Source of the DNA: Bacillota bacterium
GTDB taxonomy: Bacteria; Bacillota; Bacilli; Thermoactinomycetales; DSM-44946
Reading direction: 5' to 3'
Assembly (NCBI GenBank): GCA_021793745.1
Contig: JAJYSD010000111.1
Location: 1-5,614 of the forward strand
DNA: 5,614 bases
Shown: one piece after another, positions 5,491 through 5,614 of the stretch
Numbering within the stretch: position 1 is the stretch's first letter
Layout: each line of letters opens with the position of its first letter
Notes under the pieces: model-generated
The model's database searches: none
What the model saw: only the letters and a program-made list of their open reading frames with translations
What the model was told of the DNA's origin: nothing
Made by a program: the position numbers and the translations under genes

Positions 5491-5498
5491 TATGTATG
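5484..5498. repeat. Inverted repeat CATAC-TATAT-GTATG in the divergent promoter region
   Basis: CATAC and its complement GTATG are separated by five bases. Each strand therefore carries a CATAC -10 start: CATACTA on + (5484-5490) and CATACATA on - (5498-5491). The two divergent sporulation -10 elements abut. Confidence 0.6.
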
Positions 5499-5513
5499 AC
5501 GTCGGACGGGGGT
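5491..5513 (-). promoter_or_regulatory. Possible sigma-E-like promoter of pdaB
   Basis: On the minus strand, CATACATA (5498-5491) matches seven of eight positions of the sigma-E -10 CATACAHT. The upstream TCATA has partial -35 likeness, at slightly short spacing. The start would be near 5483, downstream of the rejected ATG at 5486, and leaves a leader of about 48 bases before the TTG. The -10 is good and the -35 is weak. Confidence 0.4.
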
Positions 5514-5549
5514 TATGAATGGATCGAGAAAGAGAAAGGGGAGGGACCG

Positions 5550-5614
5550 GTGGGACGCATATATCGAGCCCTGTATGAGGAAAGGAAATTGATCGGCGTT
5601 TCGGCGCTGATCCT
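5550..5614 (+). CDS. N-terminus of an unidentified, probably sporulation-expressed protein (3'-truncated)
   Basis: A GTG at 5550 follows GGGGAGGG by four bases and opens a frame that runs off the right edge (21 codons). The visible peptide reads GRIYRALYEERKLIGVSALI after the start residue: a basic, helical beginning turning hydrophobic, consistent with a membrane or secreted protein. I do not recognise the family. It is divergent from pdaB and is preceded by a forespore-type promoter. An alternative ATG at 5516 is in a frame that soon stops and has no ribosome site. The existence of a gene is likely; its function is open. Confidence 0.6.
   Translation, partial: MGRIYRALYEERKLIGVSALI

Overview
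The window carries a sporulation and germination cluster from a spore-forming, GC-rich Firmicute. The order cwlD, salA (mrp), gerD, kbaA, pdaB is the one known from Bacillus subtilis, and every protein resembles its Bacillus counterpart. The GC-rich codon use, TTG and GTG starts and strong Shine-Dalgarno sites would suit a thermophilic Bacillales lineage such as Thermoactinomycetaceae. That placement is an inference from style, not from a search.

Layout, left to right. Bases 2-652 (+) are the 3' part of cwlD, the spore-cortex muramoyl amidase. Bases 710-1816 (+) are salA/mrp, a P-loop ATPase with its own extended -10 promoter, followed by a strong terminator. Bases 1957-2970 (-) hold a gene that is not part of the classical cluster: an ImmA/IrrE-type protein with zinc ribbons. 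It has a degenerate zinc-peptidase motif (RELGH instead of HExxH) and a C-terminus that closely resembles the tail of single-stranded DNA-binding protein. Bases 2971-3229 are non-coding, with a putative promoter, an inverted repeat and the gerD terminator. Bases 3230-3814 (-) are gerD, a germination lipoprotein with a near-perfect sigma-G promoter. Bases 3981-4616 (+) are kbaA, the KinB-pathway membrane protein. Bases 4671-5435 (-) are pdaB, a polysaccharide deacetylase starting at TTG. From 5550 (+) a new gene begins and runs off the edge, preceded by a perfect match to the forespore sigma-F/G consensus.

How the genes fit together. CwlD with a deacetylase makes the muramic-delta-lactam of spore cortex. 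PdaB is needed for long-term spore integrity. GerD assembles germinant receptors at the spore inner membrane. KbaA feeds the KinB phosphorelay at sporulation onset, and SalA is a regulator and Fe-S-carrier-like ATPase. The promoters seen fit this: sigma-A-like for salA and kbaA, forespore-type for gerD and the rightmost gene, and a mother-cell (sigma-E)-like -10 for pdaB.

The most interesting item is the orphan ImmA/IrrE-like gene. It combines an apparently inactivated or altered metallopeptidase centre, zinc ribbons and an SSB-tip mimic, and is inserted antisense between salA and gerD. This may describe a protein that docks on SSB-binding repair or replication proteins.
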